Shown piece by piece: positions 63,642-64,000 of a stretch of 64,000 nucleotides of DNA (the first letter of the stretch is position 1; every line of letters begins with the position of its first letter). Source of the DNA: Puniceicoccaceae bacterium (lineage in GTDB: Bacteria > Verrucomicrobiota > Verrucomicrobiia > Opitutales > JAFGAQ01); assembly GCA_028285755.1 (NCBI GenBank), contig JANQOQ010000006.1, forward strand, positions 806,001-870,000, in the 5' to 3' direction. The translations under genes and the position numbers were made by a program. The notes under the pieces were generated by a model. That model ran no database searches. It saw only the letters and a program-made list of their open reading frames with translations, and was not told the origin of the DNA.

Positions 63642-64000
63642 GTGATTAGACCATCTACTGTATTCTTTATCATTATGCTAGTAGCCGCCTGTAAGGGGGG
63701 TGAATTAAACTACCGTCTCGAACTTACGGTGCCCATTCAGGGCGCGGCAATTGATTCCGGCCATGCCTGGACGCATGTGCGGGTCGCACCTATTCCACAA
63801 CCCGACGAGGTACCCACATTGTTTATGACCATGAGTAAATACAGCGTTGGAGGTATGGACGTCTATTTCGACCCACACTTATCCAAAAGTCTCGATTTTG
63901 GCAAGTGCTGGTCTGCTCCCTCAATAATCGAGAATATAAAGACCCAAAAGGTCAACGATCAGACATTCAAGACTCTCGGGGATATGACTCCTAAATGGCA
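63642..64000 (+). CDS. Sialidase-like (BNR propeller) lipoprotein, truncated at window edge
   Basis: A GTG at 63642 opens a frame that stays open to base 64000; about 119 residues are visible. The leader VIRPSTVFFIIMLVAACKGG has a lipobox (LVAAC), so the mature protein is a lipid-anchored envelope protein. WTHVRVAPIPQPDEVPTLFM and MDVYFDPHLSKSLDFGKCWS have the Asp-rich layout of bacterial sialidase-like propellers, and TLGDMTPKWH fits the start of the next blade in these proteins. The catalytic Arg, Glu and Tyr lie beyond the window. An ATG twelve codons later is a possible alternative start. Divergent N-acetylneuraminate-lyase gene supports a sialidase-type role. Confidence 0.65.
   Translation, partial: MIRPSTVFFIIMLVAACKGGELNYRLELTVPIQGAAIDSGHAWTHVRVAPIPQPDEVPTLFMTMSKYSVGGMDVYFDPHLSKSLDFGKCWSAPSIIENIKTQKVNDQTFKTLGDMTPKW

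Overview
The window looks like a polysaccharide- and sugar-acid-catabolising region of a marine Verrucomicrobiota bacterium, most likely of the Opitutales/Puniceicoccaceae type (Lentimonas or Coraliomargarita relatives). This is inferred from four secreted sulfatases, large TonB-dependent receptors carrying an [S/D]PF[I/V]V segment just after the signal peptide, a GH29 fucosidase and a GH141-like beta-helix enzyme, and several local regulators each sitting beside its own catabolic cluster. I see no rRNA, intact tRNA, CRISPR array, transposase or phage gene. Most genes lie on the minus strand, and few starts have a clear Shine-Dalgarno sequence.

Layout. (1) 1-15.9 kb: a truncated beta-propeller protein, a lactonase, a sulfatase fused to a glycosidase, an MFS transporter, a GH2 enzyme, a second sulfatase, a TonB receptor, a LacI regulator and an SDR dehydrogenase. 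Three copies of an 11-bp motif mark a probable LacI regulon. (2) 16.5-27.7 kb: a fucan-type cluster with GH29 fucosidase, sulfatase, GH141-like enzyme, a TonB receptor with an N-terminal signalling domain, a FecR-type anti-sigma factor and an ECF sigma factor. (3) 27.8-36.3 kb: GH3 beta-glycosidase, sugar MFS porter, two phosphomannose-isomerase-type proteins, a cupin phosphoglucose isomerase, a BadF-type sugar kinase and a divergent DeoR regulator. A 26-bp sequence upstream of both regulator and GH3 is its likely operator. (4) 36.3-39.8 kb: non-coding repeats, then an AT-rich FG-GAP/golvesin-domain surface protein and a strong terminator. (5) 39.85-43.1 kb: a single polypeptide joining a MocD-like desaturase, a MocE-like Rieske ferredoxin and an NqrF/MocF-like reductase, followed by a sugar isomerase/epimerase-type TIM barrel. 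(6) 43.1-54.1 kb: two paralogous cytoplasmic GH63/MGH1-type glycosidases around a sodium symporter, an HpcH-type aldolase, two uncharacterised proteins and a GntR-LacI hybrid regulator, then a third TonB receptor. (7) 54.3-64 kb: a second copy of the long repeat, an operon for a sugar acid (hydroxyacid dehydrogenase, DUF1537 kinase, sulfatase, symporter, cupin, HpcH aldolase), a GntR/FCD regulator with shared ATCGAT-centred sites on both sides, an N-acetylneuraminate-lyase-type aldolase and the start of a sialidase-like lipoprotein.

How it works together (inference). TonB receptors import sulfated oligosaccharides. Secreted or periplasmic sulfatases and glycosidases trim them. MFS or sodium symporters carry the sugars inwards. 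Dehydrogenases, kinases, isomerases and aldolases then feed central metabolism. Each module has its own regulator. The most unusual item is the self-contained desaturase-Rieske-reductase fusion at 39853-42144. Its best-known relatives are the separate MocD, MocE and MocF proteins of rhizopine catabolism, which suggests an oxidative demethylase or hydroxylase acting on a decorated sugar or inositol.
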